Part shown: one piece after another, positions 51,978-62,702 of the stretch | How the letters are laid out: each line of letters begins with the position of its first letter | Numbering within the stretch: the stretch's first letter is position 1 | Assembly (NCBI GenBank): GCA_963778845.1 | Contig: CAVZVW010000001.1 | Location: 682,001-746,000, forward strand | Direction: 5' to 3' | Origin: CAVZVW01 sp963778845 | GTDB taxonomy: Bacteria; Actinomycetota; Actinomycetes; Actinomycetales; Kineosporiaceae | DNA length: 64,000 nucleotides | The notes under the pieces: model-generated | Databases searched by the model: none | Told to the model about the DNA's origin: nothing | What the model saw: the letters and a program-made list of their open reading frames with translations, nothing else | Made by a program: the position numbers and the translations under genes

Positions 51978-52787
51978 CTACGTCGCCCCGGCGCCTGCGG
52001 CAGCCGCGGAGGCCGCCGGCGTGGCCACGATGAGTCGACCCACCCTCGAGCGCAGGATCCGCTGGGCGTCGGGGTCAAGACCGGCGTCGGTGATGAGCAC
52101 GTCGACCTCGTCCAGGCGCGCCATCGACCGCAGCCCGACCACACCCCACTTGGTGCTGTCGGCGGTGACGACCACCTGGCGGGCCGCCTCCACCAGCGCT
52201 CGGTCGGTCTCGGCCTCCACGAGGTTCGGCGTGGTCAGCCCCGCGCGCTCGTCGAACCCGTGCACCCCGAGGAAGAGCCAGTCGACGTGCAGCGAGCGCA
52301 GCGTGGCGACGGCCACGGGACCGACCAGGGCGTCCGACGGCGTGCGGACCCCCCCGGTGAGGATCACCGTGAGGTCGGCGCGCGCGGCTTGGTGGAGGGC
52401 ATCGGCCACGGGCACCGAGTTCGTGACCACGGTGAGGTCCGGCACGTGCCGCAGCTCCAGGCCGACGGCGAACGTCGTGGTGCCTGCTGACAGACCCACG
52501 CAGTCCCCCGGCTGCACGAGTGCGGCTGCCGCAGTGGCGATCGCCGCCTTCTCCAGTGTCTGCAGACCCGACTTCACCGCGAACCCCGGCTCCTCGGCAC
52601 TGCGGCCGACGACCGCGGTCGCGCCGCCGTGCACCCGGGCGACCAGACCCTTGCGGGCCAGCGCGGCGATGTCCCGCCGGATCGTCATGTCCGAGACGCC
52701 GAGAAGGTCGACGAGGTCAGCGACCCGCGCACCGCCCCGGAGGTTGACCTGGTCGAGGATGCGCTCCTGGCGCTGGCGCGCGAGCAT
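51978..52787 (-). CDS. DeoR-family transcriptional regulator of galactose genes
   Basis: 269 aa. N-terminal DeoR HTH (ERILDQVNLRGGARVADLVD, LLGVSDMTIRRDIAALARKG, LVARVHGGATAV). The sugar-phosphate-sensing DeoRC domain follows (IATAAAALVQPGDCVGLSAG, TTTFAVGLELRHVPDLTVVT, NSVPVADAL, DWLFLGVHGFDERAGLTTPN, VVVTADSTKWGVVGL). It is full length and, unlike its neighbours, intact. The ATG at 52787 overlaps the beta-galactosidase stop (TGATG), so the two are coupled. It probably represses the divergent gal/importer promoters through 10-bp-period direct repeats, with a galactose-derived phosphate as inducer (inference). Confidence 0.9.
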   Translation of the reverse strand: MLARQRQERILDQVNLRGGARVADLVDLLGVSDMTIRRDIAALARKGLVARVHGGATAVVGRSAEEPGFAVKSGLQTLEKAAIATAAAALVQPGDCVGLSAGTTTFAVGLELRHVPDLTVVTNSVPVADALHQAARADLTVILTGGVRTPSDALVGPVAVATLRSLHVDWLFLGVHGFDERAGLTTPNLVEAETDRALVEAARQVVVTADSTKWGVVGLRSMARLDEVDVLITDAGLDPDAQRILRSRVGRLIVATPAASAAAAGAGAT

Positions 52788-54834
52788 CAGCGACCCCCAG
52801 ACTCGCGCGCCTCGCGCACGACCGCCACGCCGCCGGCGGCCAGCTGCAGCTGACCGACCACGGGCTCGTCGGCGACCAGGTCGTAGCCGTCGAGGGGCAG
52901 CGAGACCGGGCACTGCAAGTGGTTCGTCACGAACAGGAATGATCCCGCATCGCCACGGCGGGCGACGATCTCCACCCCCGGTGTCGCCGGCTCCGTGGTC
53001 CCCAGGCCCGCCTCGTCGCAGGCCGCCGCCATCACCGCGTCGTACCCGATCGGCGACGGCGCGGTGCCCAGGTACCAGGCGACCCCGGCGCCGTACTCGT
53101 GGCGCGTGACGGCAGGGTGCCCGGCGAGAGGCCCGGTGACGTACGTGGCGGTCGCCGTCGCTCCTGCCAGGTCGGTGAGCTCGGTCCACGTCGTGGCGGT
53201 CCACCCCGCCGCGGCGTCGCCGTGCACGACCTCGACCTGCGCCCCCGGCGCGAGGGGGAAGAACTCCTGGGTGCGCACGCCGAGAAGGTCCCGGAACGCG
53301 CCCGGGTACCCGCCGAGCCGCACGTGGTCGTTCTCGTCCACCACGCCGGACCAGTAGGTGACCAGCGCGTGGCCGCCCCCCTCGACGTAGTCGCGCAAGG
53401 ACTCCGCGGCCGCGTCGTCCACGAGGTAGAGGGTGGGGACGACGACGAGGCGGTACGCGCGCAGGTCCGCCCCGGGCCGCACGACGTCGGCGGTCACGCC
53501 GCGACGGCGCAGGGCCGCGTGGGCGGCGAGGGCGGCGTCCGGGTAGCGCACGAGCCCGCTCGGGTGGCCCTCGGTGTTGCACGCCCACCAGGCCTGCCAG
53601 TCGAAGAGCAGCGCCGCGCCGGCGACCACGCGGGTCCCCGCGACGTCGGAGCACCGGCGAAGGACGTCGCCCAGGCGGCAGACCTCGCGCCACACCACGG
53701 TGTCGGTGCCGGCATGCGGGACCAGCCCGGAGTGGAACTTCTCGGCCCCCGCGCGGCTGGCCCGCCACTGGAAGAACCCGACCGCGTCCGCCCCGCGGGC
53801 GACGTGCGCCAGGCTCGTGCTCAGCAGCTCTCCCGGCGCCTTCGCATAGTTGACGGGCTGCCAGTTCACGGCACTCGTCGAGTGCTCCATCAGGAACCAG
53901 GGACCGCCCCCGGCCAGCCCGCGAGTGAGGTCGGCGCAGAACGCGAGCTCGGCCCGGGGGTCCTCGAGCCGACCGTCGAGGTAGTGGTCCTGCGAGACGA
54001 GGTCCTGCTCCCCGGCCCACTTCCAGTAGTCCATCCCGCTGACGTGAGAGGTCACCATGAAGTTCGTGGTGACCGGGACGCCGGGCGTGACGCCGCGCAG
54101 CACGTCGCGCTCGGCGCAGTAGTAGTCCAGCAGCTCGTCGGAGGAGAAGCGGGCGAAGTCGAGGGTGCGTGTCGGGTTGGGCATCGCGGTCGTCGCTCTC
54201 GGCGGCACGATCTCGGCGAAGTCGCTGTACCGCTGGCTCCAGAAGGCCGTCCCCCACGCGTCGTTGAGGGTGTCGAGGTCGCCGTAGCGGCGTCTGGAGC
54301 CACTCTCGGAACCGCTGGCGCGGACACGTCGCAGTAGCAGTGCACGTTGTGGCAGCCGAGCTCGTTGGACACGTGCCACATGGCCAGGGCGGGGTGGCCG
54401 GCGTACCGCGTCGCCATCGCCTCGACGAGCGTGAGGGCCTTGGCGCGGAAGATCGGGGAGCTCGGGCACCAGGTCTGGCGGCTGCCCGGCCACAAGGTGG
54501 TGCCGTCGCGGTCCACCGGCAGGGTCTGCGGGTAGCGGTGGGACAGCCAGGGTGGCGGCGACGCCGTCGCTGTCGCGAGGTCGACGGCGATGCCGTGCTC
54601 GTGCAGCAGGTCCAGAACGCGGTCCAGCCAGTCGAAGGTGAACCGCCCCTCCTCCGGCTCCAGGTGCGCCCACGAGAACACCCCGACCGTGGCGAACCCG
54701 ACTCCCGCCTCCTGCATCAAGCGCGCGTCCTCGCGCCACACGTGCTCGGGCCATTGCTCGGGGTTGTAGTCCCCGCCGAGCGCCAGGCCGCGCAACGGCC
54801 ACGTCGCGCGGGCAGGGGGGCTGGCGTGGTCCAC
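52787..54834 (-). pseudogene. GH42 beta-galactosidase, two frameshifts
   Basis: About 680 aa if restored. The GH42 N-terminal TIM barrel begins RGLALGGDYNPEQWPEHVWR. The acid/base Glu is in WHVSNELGCHNVHCYCD, and the nucleophile Glu is in WFLMEHSTSAVNW. The beta-galactosidase trimerisation domain and C-terminal beta domain follow (VVVPTLYLVDDAAAESLRDY, GVVDENDHVRLGGYPG, TRHEYGAGVAWYLGTAPS). Around 54295-54330 two single-base insertions are needed (around FREWLQ and RRYGDL) to join the halves; afterwards the frame is clean. It is first in the DeoR-galT-galK operon. The GTG at 54834 is tentative; no good ribosome-binding site is seen. Confidence 0.85.
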
Positions 54835-55174
54835 GCATGCAGCGTGGCCCGCCCGCTCGCGGAAGTCAACAATGTTCAACAGCCTGGCAGAGTTGGGTTG
54901 TTCGAATATCGGGCCGCCGACCTTCGTCACGGGCGTGGGCAGTGCCGCCGGGGCACGCCACCCTCGTTGGCCGGGTTTATCCGGGTAGATCCGCGACCAT
55001 GGCTCCCTGCACGGGTGGACCGATCCTGACATGACGGCGAGGACTCAGTTCGATCACGACCTGCCAGGGACCCTTGACACGGCGCCCCGAGCGGACCAAG
55101 GTGTGCAGCAATATGGGAGGTCGTGTTCGATTGTGTTCGACCTCTCGGTCAAACCCGTGCTACGAGGAGGCGCG
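54835..55174. other. Divergent promoter region between lac/gal and importer operons
   Basis: No gene. On the plus strand TCAACA occurs at 54866 and 54876, which reads TGTTGA twice with a 10-bp period on the minus strand. GTGTTCGA is repeated at 55123 and 55133, again with a 10-bp period. A further TGTTCGAA is at 54899. AGGTCG (55118-55123) and CGACCT (55138-55143) also form a dyad around the second pair. Direct repeats with a helical-turn period are typical of DeoR-type operators. Confidence 0.6.
55123..55140 (+). promoter_or_regulatory. Tandem GTGTTCGA repeats, candidate DeoR operator
   Basis: GTGTTCGA at 55123-55130 and 55133-55140, 34 bp upstream of the importer lipoprotein start. The related TGTTGA pair in front of the beta-galactosidase gene (54866-54881, minus) suggests both operons share one regulator. 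Confidence 0.55.
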
Positions 55175-56557
55175 ATGTCCCGTCCCCAGTCAGAGGCGGA
55201 GTACCTGGCCCGCATGGTTCCGCCATCCGCCGCCGCGACGCAGTTCGGCCGCAGGGCCCTGCTCAAGGCCGCCCTCGGGGTCGGGGCCGCCGCTGGCCTG
55301 TCCGGCGCCCTGGCCGCCTGCGGTGGCAGCAGCAGCACCAGTGGCTCAGGCGGCGGTTCCAGCAGCGCCGGGGCCAGCAGCAGCGGCGGCGGCGGCAAGC
55401 CGGTCAAGCTCGGGTCGAACTACTCCGACGCCACCCCCAAGGCCGCGATGAAGGCAGTCACCGACGCCTTCACCCAGCAGTCCGGCTCCCCGGTCTCGAT
55501 CAACACCGTCGACCACAACACCTTCCAGGAGAACATCAACAACTACCTGCAGGGCAAGCCGGACGACGTCTTCACCTGGTTCGCCGGCTTCCGGATGCGC
55601 TTCTTCGCCGCCCAGGGCCTGGCCGGCGACATCAGCGACGTCTGGAGCGAGCCTCAGCGGGTTCAGCGACGCCTTCAAGACCGCCTCGACGGGCGACGAC
55701 GGCAAGCAGTACTTCGTGCCGCTGTACAACTACCCGTGGGCGCTCTTCTACCGGCCGTCGCGTGTGGTCGCAGCAAGGGCTACACGGTCCCCAAGACGCT
55801 CGACGAGCTGACCACGCTGTCCAAGCAGATGCAGAAGGACGGGCTCGTCCCGATCGCCTTCGCCGACAAGGACGGCTGGCCGGCGATGGGCACCTTCGAC
55901 ATCCTCAACATGCGGATCAACGGCTACCAGTTCCACGTCGACCTGATGGCCGGCAAGGAGGCGTGGGACGCCCCCAAGGTCAAGAAGGTCTTCGACACCT
56001 GGACCTCGATCCTGCCCTACCACCAGGACGCCTCTCTCGGGCCGGACCTGGCAGGAGGCCGCCCAGGCGCTGCAGCAGAAGAAGGCCGGCATGTACCTGC
56101 TCGGCTCCTTCGTCGCCCAGCAGGTCGACAACGGCCAGGACCTCGACTTCTTCACCTTCCCGGAGATCGACTCCGGCCATCGGCGCCGACGCGATCGACG
56201 CCCCGATCGACGGCTTCATGATGGCCAAGCAAGCCGAAGAACGAGGCGGCGCCAAGGCCCTGCTCACCTTCCTCGGCGGCAAGGACGCCGGGGCGATCTG
56301 GGCCAAGACCGACCCGTCCAACGTCGCTGGCCAACAGCCAGGCCGACACCTCGACCTACACCGCCCTGCAGAAGAAGTCGGCCGCGCTGATCGGCTCGGC
56401 GAAGAACATCGCGCAGTTCCTCGACCGCGACACCCGGCCGGACTTCGCCTCGACGGTGATGATCCCGGCACTGCAGGACTTCATCAAGGACCCGAAGAAG
56501 GCATCGACGATCCTCACCAGCATCGAGAGCCAGAAGAAGTCCATCTTCGGTTCGTGA
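55175..56557 (+). pseudogene. ABC sugar transporter substrate-binding lipoprotein, six frameshifts
   Basis: About 459 aa if restored. N-terminal Tat-type lipoprotein signal (FGRRALLKAALGVGAAAGLS, lipobox LAAC) and a Ser/Gly linker. The family-1 solute-binding body follows: KPVKLGSNYSDATPKAAMKA, FQENINNYLQGKPDDVFTWF, GFSDAFKTASTGDDGKQYFV, GYTVPKTLDELTTLSKQMQK, IDAPIDGFMMAKQA and PALQDFIKDPKKASTILTSI. Joining these requires six single-base insertions (near 55655, 55759, 55779, 56042, 56177 and 56330). Their sum is a multiple of three. The ATG at 55175 has GAGGAGG 5-6 nt upstream. It heads the importer operon. Confidence 0.85.
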
Positions 56558-56719
56558 CCCTCGCGCTCGACGTGTGAGGGTGGCCTCCCCGGGAGGGTTC
56601 GTCTCCGCCCGGGGAGGCCGCTCCGTCCACGGACGTGTCCTCGGCCGGCGGGCGGCCGTGGAGGTCTGCGGCGCCAGGGAGTCCGCCGGGTAACGTCACG
56701 CATCGCTGAAGGAGGCGTC

Positions 56720-57688
56720 ATGGCCGATCTGGATCAACCCGCGGCCGCGGGTGTCGCCGAGCCAGAGCCGACGAGCGCCCCGGTCCCCGTGCGCGTCCCG
56801 GCCAGCCGCCGGGTGCGGCGGCTGGGCAGGTGGGACCGCGTCCTGGTCGTCGTCATGGTCGTCGTGCCGACCGCCCTCGTGGTGTCGCTGGTCTGGCTGC
56901 CGGCGATCGCCACGGTCGTCCTGTCGTTCACGAGCTGGAACGGCATCGGCGGGCTGGGCACGATCAAGTGGGTCGGCGACACGAACTACGTCAACGTCTT
57001 CACCAACTACCCGCCGTTCCAGCCCGCCGTGCAGCACAACCTGCTCTGGCTCGTCGTGCTCTTCTTCGTCGCCACGCCCGCTGGGCATGTTCCTGGCGGT
57101 GCTGCTGGACAAGGAGCTGAAGGGCAGCCGGTTCTACCAGACGGCCGTCTACCTGCCGGTCGTGCTGTCGCTGGCCCTCGTCGGCTTCATCTGGCAGCTC
57201 TTCTACTCCCAGGACCAGGGCCTGCTCAACGCGGTCCTGGGCACCGACGTCGACTGGTACGGCGACCCCACGGATCAACCTCTGGGCGGTGCTGGTGGCC
57301 GCCAGCTGGCGACACGTCGGCTACATCATGCTGCTGTACCTGGCCGGCCTGAAGGGGGTCGACCCGTCGCTGCGCGAGGCCGCGGCGGTCGACGGCGCCA
57401 GCCAGGTGCAGGACCTTCTTCTCGGTCGTCTTCCCGGTGCTGCGCCCGATCAACATCATCGTCTTGGTGATCACCGTGATCGAGTCGCTGCGCGCCTTCG
57501 ACCTCGTCTGGGTCGTCAACAAGGGCCGCAACGGGCTCGAGCTCATCTCGGCCCTGGTCACCCAGAACGTCGTCGGCGAGGCCAGCCGGATCGGCTTCGG
57601 GTCGGCGCTGGCGACGATCATGCTCGTGATCTCGCTGGTGTTCGTGAGCCTCTACGTCGTCACGGTGATGCGAGGGGAGGAGCGATGA
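56720..57688 (+). pseudogene. ABC sugar transporter permease (MalF type), three frameshifts
   Basis: About 322 aa if restored. TM1 (RVLVVVMVVVPTALVVSLVW) and the following loop are in the first frame. Later TMs (ALVGFIWQLFYSQDQGLLNA, WAVLVAASWRHVGYIMLLYL) and the EAA coupling motif (VDPSLREAAAVDGASQVQ) lie in other frames, and ISALVTQNVVGEASRIGFGS, ALATIMLVISLVFVSLYVVT complete it. Extra bases are near 57080, 57272 and 57410, returning to the starting frame. The ATG at 56720 has AAGGAGG. Its stop overlaps the next start (ATGA). Confidence 0.85.
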
Positions 57689-58596
57689 CCACACGTGGCC
57701 CGCGCCGAAGCCGACCCGACGCCGGTCGCCTACCGCCGGCGCAAGCTCACGCCGGCGCGCGTCGTCCTGCAGGTCTTCCTGGTCGTCATCGCGCTGGGCT
57801 GGGTCTTCCCGGTGCTCTGGGCCGTCCTGAACTCGTTCCGCGACTACGCCTACACCTCGGTGCACGGCTACGTGTCGCTCGGCGGCTGGACGCTGGAGAA
57901 CTACACGACTGCGTGGGAGCAGGGCGACTTCACCAAGCACTTCGTCAACTCCTCGTACATCACCGTGCCCGCCGTGGTCGCCACGCTTGTTCCTCGCCTC
58001 CTGCGTGGCCTTCGTGCTGGCCCGCTTCAGCTTCCGGTTCAACCTCGCCCTGCTGGGCCTGTTCACCGCAGCCAACCTGCTGCCACAGCAGTCCCTGCTG
58101 ATCCCGCTGTTCCGCCTCTTCCGGGCCATCCCGCTGCCGCTGTGGATGAGCGACTCCGGCTCGATGCTCGACAGCTACTGGGCTCTGATCCTGGTCAACA
58201 CCGCGTTCCAGACCGGGTTCTGCACGTTCGTCCTGAGCAACTACATGAAGACGCTGCCGAAGGAGCTCTACGAGGCCGCGATGGTCGACGGTGCCAGCGT
58301 CTGGCGACAGTTCTGGCAGCTGACGTTGCCGCTGTGCCGGCCGGCCGCTGGCGGCCCTGGCGACGCTGGAGGTGACCTGGATCTACAACGAGTTCTTCTG
58401 GGCCACCGTGCTTCTGCAGTCCGGCGACAAGTTCCCGATCACCAGCTCGCTGAACAACCTGCGCGGCCAGTTCTTCACCGACCTCAACCTCGTCGCCGCC
58501 GGCTCGGTGGTGATCGCCGTCCCCACGCTCATCGTGTTCTTCGTGCTGCAGAAGCAGTTCGTGTCCGGCCTGACCCTCGGCGCGAACAAGGGCTGA
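57685..58596 (+). pseudogene. ABC sugar transporter permease (MalG type), three frameshifts
   Basis: About 302 aa if restored. TM1 ARVVLQVFLVVIALGWVFPV, then NSFRDYAYTSVHGYVSLGGW and FTKHFVNSSYITVPAVV lie in one frame. FLASCVAFVLARFSFRFNLA, IPLFRLFRAIPLPLWM and the EAA motif LPKELYEAAMVDGASVWRQF lie in a second. YNEFFWATVLLQSGDKFPIT and VVIAVPTLIVFFVLQKQFVS lie in a third. Breaks are near 57693, 57988 and 58350. The ATG at 57685 overlaps the upstream stop. No ABC ATPase follows, so a shared MsiK-type ATPase encoded elsewhere is presumably used (inference). Confidence 0.85.
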
Positions 58597-58611
58597 CCCC
58601 GGCGTCCTTTC

Positions 58612-58737
58612 TGGCGCGGCGGCACACAGTGCCAAACAGTTCGGCGCAGCGGCACACCGCGCCAGTCACACCTTCTTGGCGCGGCGGCACACAGTGCCAA
58701 ACAGTTTGGCGCAGCGGCACACCGCGCCAGTCACACC
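58612..58737. repeat. Two tandem 61-bp repeats (65-bp period) with internal hairpins
   Basis: 58612-58672 and 58677-58737 differ at one base. Each unit contains two related half-units beginning GGCGC(G/A)GCGGCACAC. TGGCGC and GCGCCA arms can pair within a half-unit. The array fills most of the gap between the permease stop (58596) and the alpha-galactosidase start (58763). It may be an extragenic palindromic-type element or an mRNA-stabilising structure. Confidence 0.85.
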
Positions 58738-58762
58738 CCGCCTGCATCCAGAGGAGGCCGTC

Positions 58763-61027
58763 ATGAGCGACGTCGGCATCGGCGGTGGCCCGTCCACGGC
58801 CGGCCCGCCCCCGGGAGCCGGCGGCGCTCATGTGCCACCAGTCCTGTTGCGCCGGGCCGGCGTGGCCGTGCTGGTCGACGTCCGCGGTCCCGGCCTTCCG
58901 CGCGTCCTGCACTGGGGAGGCGACCCCGGTGAGCTCGACGACGCCGCGCTCGCCCGGCTGGGCGCCGACCTGACCCCCGGCGTCCCGCACGTCGGCGCTG
59001 GACGACCCGTGGCCCTTCACGCTCGTGCCGGGCCAGCCCGACGGCTGGTCCGGCACACCAGGGGTGGCCGGCCACAGGGACGGCGCCGCCGTCTTCCCGC
59101 GGTTCGTCCTCCGCGCGCCGGTCGTCGTCCGGGAGGAGGGCGAGGACGACGGGGCACTCGTCCTGACCAGCGAGGCTGCGGACGACGCCGCCCGGCTCGA
59201 GCTGTCCAGCGAGCTTCGGCTGGAGGCCGACGGGCTGCTCAGACTGCGCCACACCCTTCGCCACACCGGCCCCGGGGTGTACACGGTCGACTCGCTGCTG
59301 GCCCTGCTGCCGGTCCCCGACCGGGCGAGCGAGCTGCTCGACCTCACCGGCCGCTGGTGCCGCGAGCGCAGCCCGCAGCGCAAGCCCTTCGACCACGGCA
59401 CCCACTCCAGGGCCTCCCGGCGAGGCCGGACCGGCCACGACGCGACCCTGCTCATGCTCGCGGGGACGGCGGGTTTCGCGTTCCGCACGGGCGAGGTCTG
59501 GGGCGTGCACGTCGGCTGGAGCGGCAACCACCTGCATCTGGCCGAGCGCCTGCCTGAAGGTGCCGGAGCCGGCGGGGCCGGGGTGCTCGGCGGCGGCGAG
59601 CTGCTGCTGCCCGGCGAGATCCGGCTGGGCGGCGGCCAGTCGTACTCGACCCCGTGGGTCTGCTTCACCTACTCCGACGAGGGGCTGGACGGCGCGAGCG
59701 CGCGGGTGCACCGCTGGCTGCGCGCCCGCCCGAACCACCCAGGCCGACCTCGTCCGATGGTGCTCAACACGTGGGAGGCGGTGTACTTCCGACCACGACC
59801 ACGACCGGCTGGTGGCTCTGGCCGAACGGGCGGCGCAGATCGGTGTGGAGCGCTTCGTCCTGGACGACGGGTGGTTCCGCGGCCGTCGCGACGACACCGC
59901 CGGTCTGGGCGACTGGTACGTGGACGAGTCCGTCTGGCCGCGAGGCCTGCTGCCGCTGGCCGAGCATGTGCGGTCCCTGGGCATGGAGTTCGGCCTCTGG
60001 GTGGAGCCGGAGATGGTCAACCCCGACTCCGACCTCGCGCGCGACCACCCCGACTGGCTGCTGGCGCCGGGTGTCCTGGCGTCCCCGGTCATGCCGGCCG
60101 ACCTGCCCAGGTCGTGGCGGAACCAGGCGGTGCTCGACGTCGCGCACGCCGACGCCTCCGCCTACCTGCTCGAACGCCTCGACGCCCTCGTCACCGAGCT
60201 CGGGCTGGCCTACCTGAAGTGGGACCACAACCGTGACCTGCACGAGAGCGTGCACGGCGGGTCCGCCGGGGTGCACGCCCAGACGCAGGCCGCGTACCGG
60301 CTGCTGGACACGCTCCGCGGCCCGGCACCCCGGGCTCGAGATCGAGTCGTGCGCCTCCGGCGGCGCCAGGGTGGACCTCGGCATCCTCGAACGCACCGAC
60401 CGGGTCTGGGCCTCGGACACCAACGACGCGCTCGAACGACAGGCGATCCAGCGCTGGACGGGCCTGCTGCTGCCGCCGGAGCTCGTCGGCACCCACATCG
60501 GCCCGCCGGTCGCACACACCACCGGCCGCGCCGCGAACCTGACCTTCCGCGCGCTGACCGCGCTGTTCGGCCATGCCGGGCTTGAGTGGGACATCACCAC
60601 GTGCGACGACGCGGAGCTCGAGACCCTCCGCTCGTGGGTCGCGCTGTACCGCGAGGTGCGCGGGCTGATGCACTCCGGGGACGTCGTCCGCGTCGACCAC
60701 CCCGACCCCGGCGCCTGGGTGCATGGCGTCGTCGCGCGGGACAGGCGCGAAGCGCTGTTCTGGTACGTGCGCCTGGCCACCTCGGCCGACGCCGGGCCCG
60801 GCCGCATCCTGCTGCCCGGCCTGGACCCCGACCTGGAGTACGCGGTGTCCGTGCGCAGGGACGCCGGGGTGGCCGTCGGTGCGCGCGCTCGCGACGCCGA
60901 CGTGTGGGTGCGCGGGGGCACGCACGCGCGCGGCGCCGTCCTCGCACGCATCGGCATCGTCGCCCCGCTCATCGGCCCGGGCCAGGCCGTGCTGCTCCAC
61001 CTGCGCGACCGTTCTGTGCAGGGCTGA
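58763..61027 (+). pseudogene. GH36 alpha-galactosidase, three frameshifts
   Basis: About 754 aa if restored. The N-terminal beta domain (LPRVLHWGGDPGELDDAALA, FVLRAPVVVREEGEDDGALV, HVGWSGNHLHLAERLPEG) is followed by the catalytic barrel: MVLNTWEAVYF, ERFVLDDGWFRGRRDD, FGLWVEPEMVNPDSDLARDH, LKWDHNRD (nucleophile Asp), ESCASGGARVDLGILERTDR and WASDTNDALERQ (acid/base Asp). Single extra bases near 59000, 59789 and 60325 break the frame three times and restore it. The ATG at 58763 has GAGGAGG 6 nt upstream. It hydrolyses alpha-galactosides such as melibiose or raffinose, matching the importer. Confidence 0.88.
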
Positions 61028-61082
61028 CCGCGTTCGCCCTGGCGGCCCCGTGGCCATGTGGGACTCCAGAGGCCAGGCGGGC

Positions 61083-62600
61083 TCAGGAGGCCAGGTCGGA
61101 CTCTGCCACCACGCGCAACGCCTGAGCGGCGATCGTCAAGGCGGGGTTCATCGCTCCCGACGACGGGAAGAACCCACCGTCGACCACCCACAGGTTCGCG
61201 ACGTCGTGCGTCCGGCACCACGGGTCGAGCACGCTGGTGGCGGGGTCCGTGCCGGCGACCACCGTGCCGCACTGGTGGCTGTTCATGCTGATGTCGAAGC
61301 GCTGCGTCGCGACCGCCTCGTAGCCCACCGCGTGCAGCAGGCGCTTGGCCCGCCGGTGCAGCCGGCGATGCGTCCGAAGGCCGCGGACGACGCGAGCCGT
61401 GGTGATCCGTCCCGCGGAGTCCACGACGACGCGGCTCTGCGGCGAGGGCAGGTCCTCGGCCATCACGAGCCACTCCACGCTGCGCCGGGCCACCTGGTCG
61501 AGCATGAACAGCGGCACCCGGGTGGCCCAGCTCTTCATCATCACGCCCTGCACCTTGCCGAGAAGCTGCAGGGCTCCCAGCGGGTAGCCGTCCCCGCCGT
61601 CGTGGTACCAGTCGTTGACCGACAGCGTCTTCTGGAACACCACGTCGTTGCGTCTGTTGAGGTCGACAGCGGCGATGTGCGCGTTGTTGTGCATCATGAA
61701 GTTGCGCCCCACCTGGTCGGAGGAGTTCGCCAGGCCGCGCGGGTGTCGCTCGTCGGTAGAGGCCAGCAGGAGCACCGCGGAGTTGACCGCCCCTGCCGCC
61801 AGCACGAACCGCGCGCCGTTGACCCGGACCTGGCCGTCCGGCCCCTCCGCGACCAGGTGGTGCACCCGCCCGCCGATGGGGTCGGTGACGATCCTGCGCA
61901 CGGTCACCCCGGTGACGAGCCGCACGTGCCCGGTGGCCAGAGCCGGGTCCAGCGCGCAGGTCTCGGCGTCGCTCTTGGCCGCCACCCGGCACGGGAAGCC
62001 GTCGCACGTGCCGCAGCGGATGCACGCACCGCCCTCCCGCAGGTCCACGCCCATCGCGTTCGGGCTCGGGTGCACCCCGCGCGCACGGAGGCGGTCGGCG
62101 AGGTCGGCCACGTACGGCTCGTGCTCCATCGCGGGGAAGGGGAAAGGGCCGCTGCGCCACGACTCGGTGGGGTCGATCCCCGCGGTGCCGTGCACCCGGT
62201 ACACGCGCTCGGCCTCGGCGTAGTAAGGCTCCAGGTCGGCGTACGTGAACGGCCAGGCCGGCGAGGTCCCCTCGAGGTGCTCGACGGCGCCGAAGTCCTG
62301 CTCCCGCAGGCGTGGCAGGCTCGCTCCGTAGACCTTCGTGCTGCCGCCCACCACGTAGTGCACGCCGGGGCTGAAGGCGTTCCCCTGACCGTCGATCCAC
62401 TGCTCTGACGGCTTGTACCGGCGGTCGACGAACACCGCACGCGGGGACCAGTTCTCCTCCTCGCGCGGCAGCCGCTCACCGCGTTCGAGAACGAGGACGT
62501 CGACACCCCGCCTGGCCAGGGCCAGCGCCACGGTCGAGCCGCCCATCCCCGAGCCGATCACGACGACGTCAGCGGACAGCTCCTCGTGCTGATGGGACAT
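61083..62600 (-). CDS. GMC-family FAD oxidoreductase
   Basis: 505 aa. The FAD-binding Rossmann motif VVVIGSGMGGSTVALALARR is near residue 12. YVVGGSTKVYGASLPRLREQ is the GMC isoalloxazine region, GGACIRCGTCDGFPC is a Cys cluster seen in sugar/gluconate-type dehydrogenases, FVLAAGAVNSAVLLLAS is the second FAD contact, and C-terminal MNSHQCGT with His, then NPALTIAAQALRV, carry the catalytic region. It probably oxidises an alcohol or sugar. The ATG at 62600 has GAGGTGAG upstream. It lies 102 bp after the CsoR-like gene on the same strand, probably co-transcribed, and is convergent with the alpha-galactosidase gene. Confidence 0.88.
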   Translation of the reverse strand: MSHQHEELSADVVVIGSGMGGSTVALALARRGVDVLVLERGERLPREEENWSPRAVFVDRRYKPSEQWIDGQGNAFSPGVHYVVGGSTKVYGASLPRLREQDFGAVEHLEGTSPAWPFTYADLEPYYAEAERVYRVHGTAGIDPTESWRSGPFPFPAMEHEPYVADLADRLRARGVHPSPNAMGVDLREGGACIRCGTCDGFPCRVAAKSDAETCALDPALATGHVRLVTGVTVRRIVTDPIGGRVHHLVAEGPDGQVRVNGARFVLAAGAVNSAVLLLASTDERHPRGLANSSDQVGRNFMMHNNAHIAAVDLNRRNDVVFQKTLSVNDWYHDGGDGYPLGALQLLGKVQGVMMKSWATRVPLFMLDQVARRSVEWLVMAEDLPSPQSRVVVDSAGRITTARVVRGLRTHRRLHRRAKRLLHAVGYEAVATQRFDISMNSHQCGTVVAGTDPATSVLDPWCRTHDVANLWVVDGGFFPSSGAMNPALTIAAQALRVVAESDLAS

Positions 62601-62702
62601 GGCTCACCTCGCGCGGTTCGACTCGGCCGGACGGCGCGCCGTCCGGCCCTGGCACCGCGTCCAGTTCTACCGGGTCTGCGGGCATTTCGCCGGGGGCGGG
62701 CC

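Noticed and set aside
61083..62600. GMC oxidoreductase as MftG of the mycofactocin system
   Set aside because: Its Cys cluster and context differ, and it is 50 kb from the mft genes next to a CsoR-like regulator; no evidence links it.
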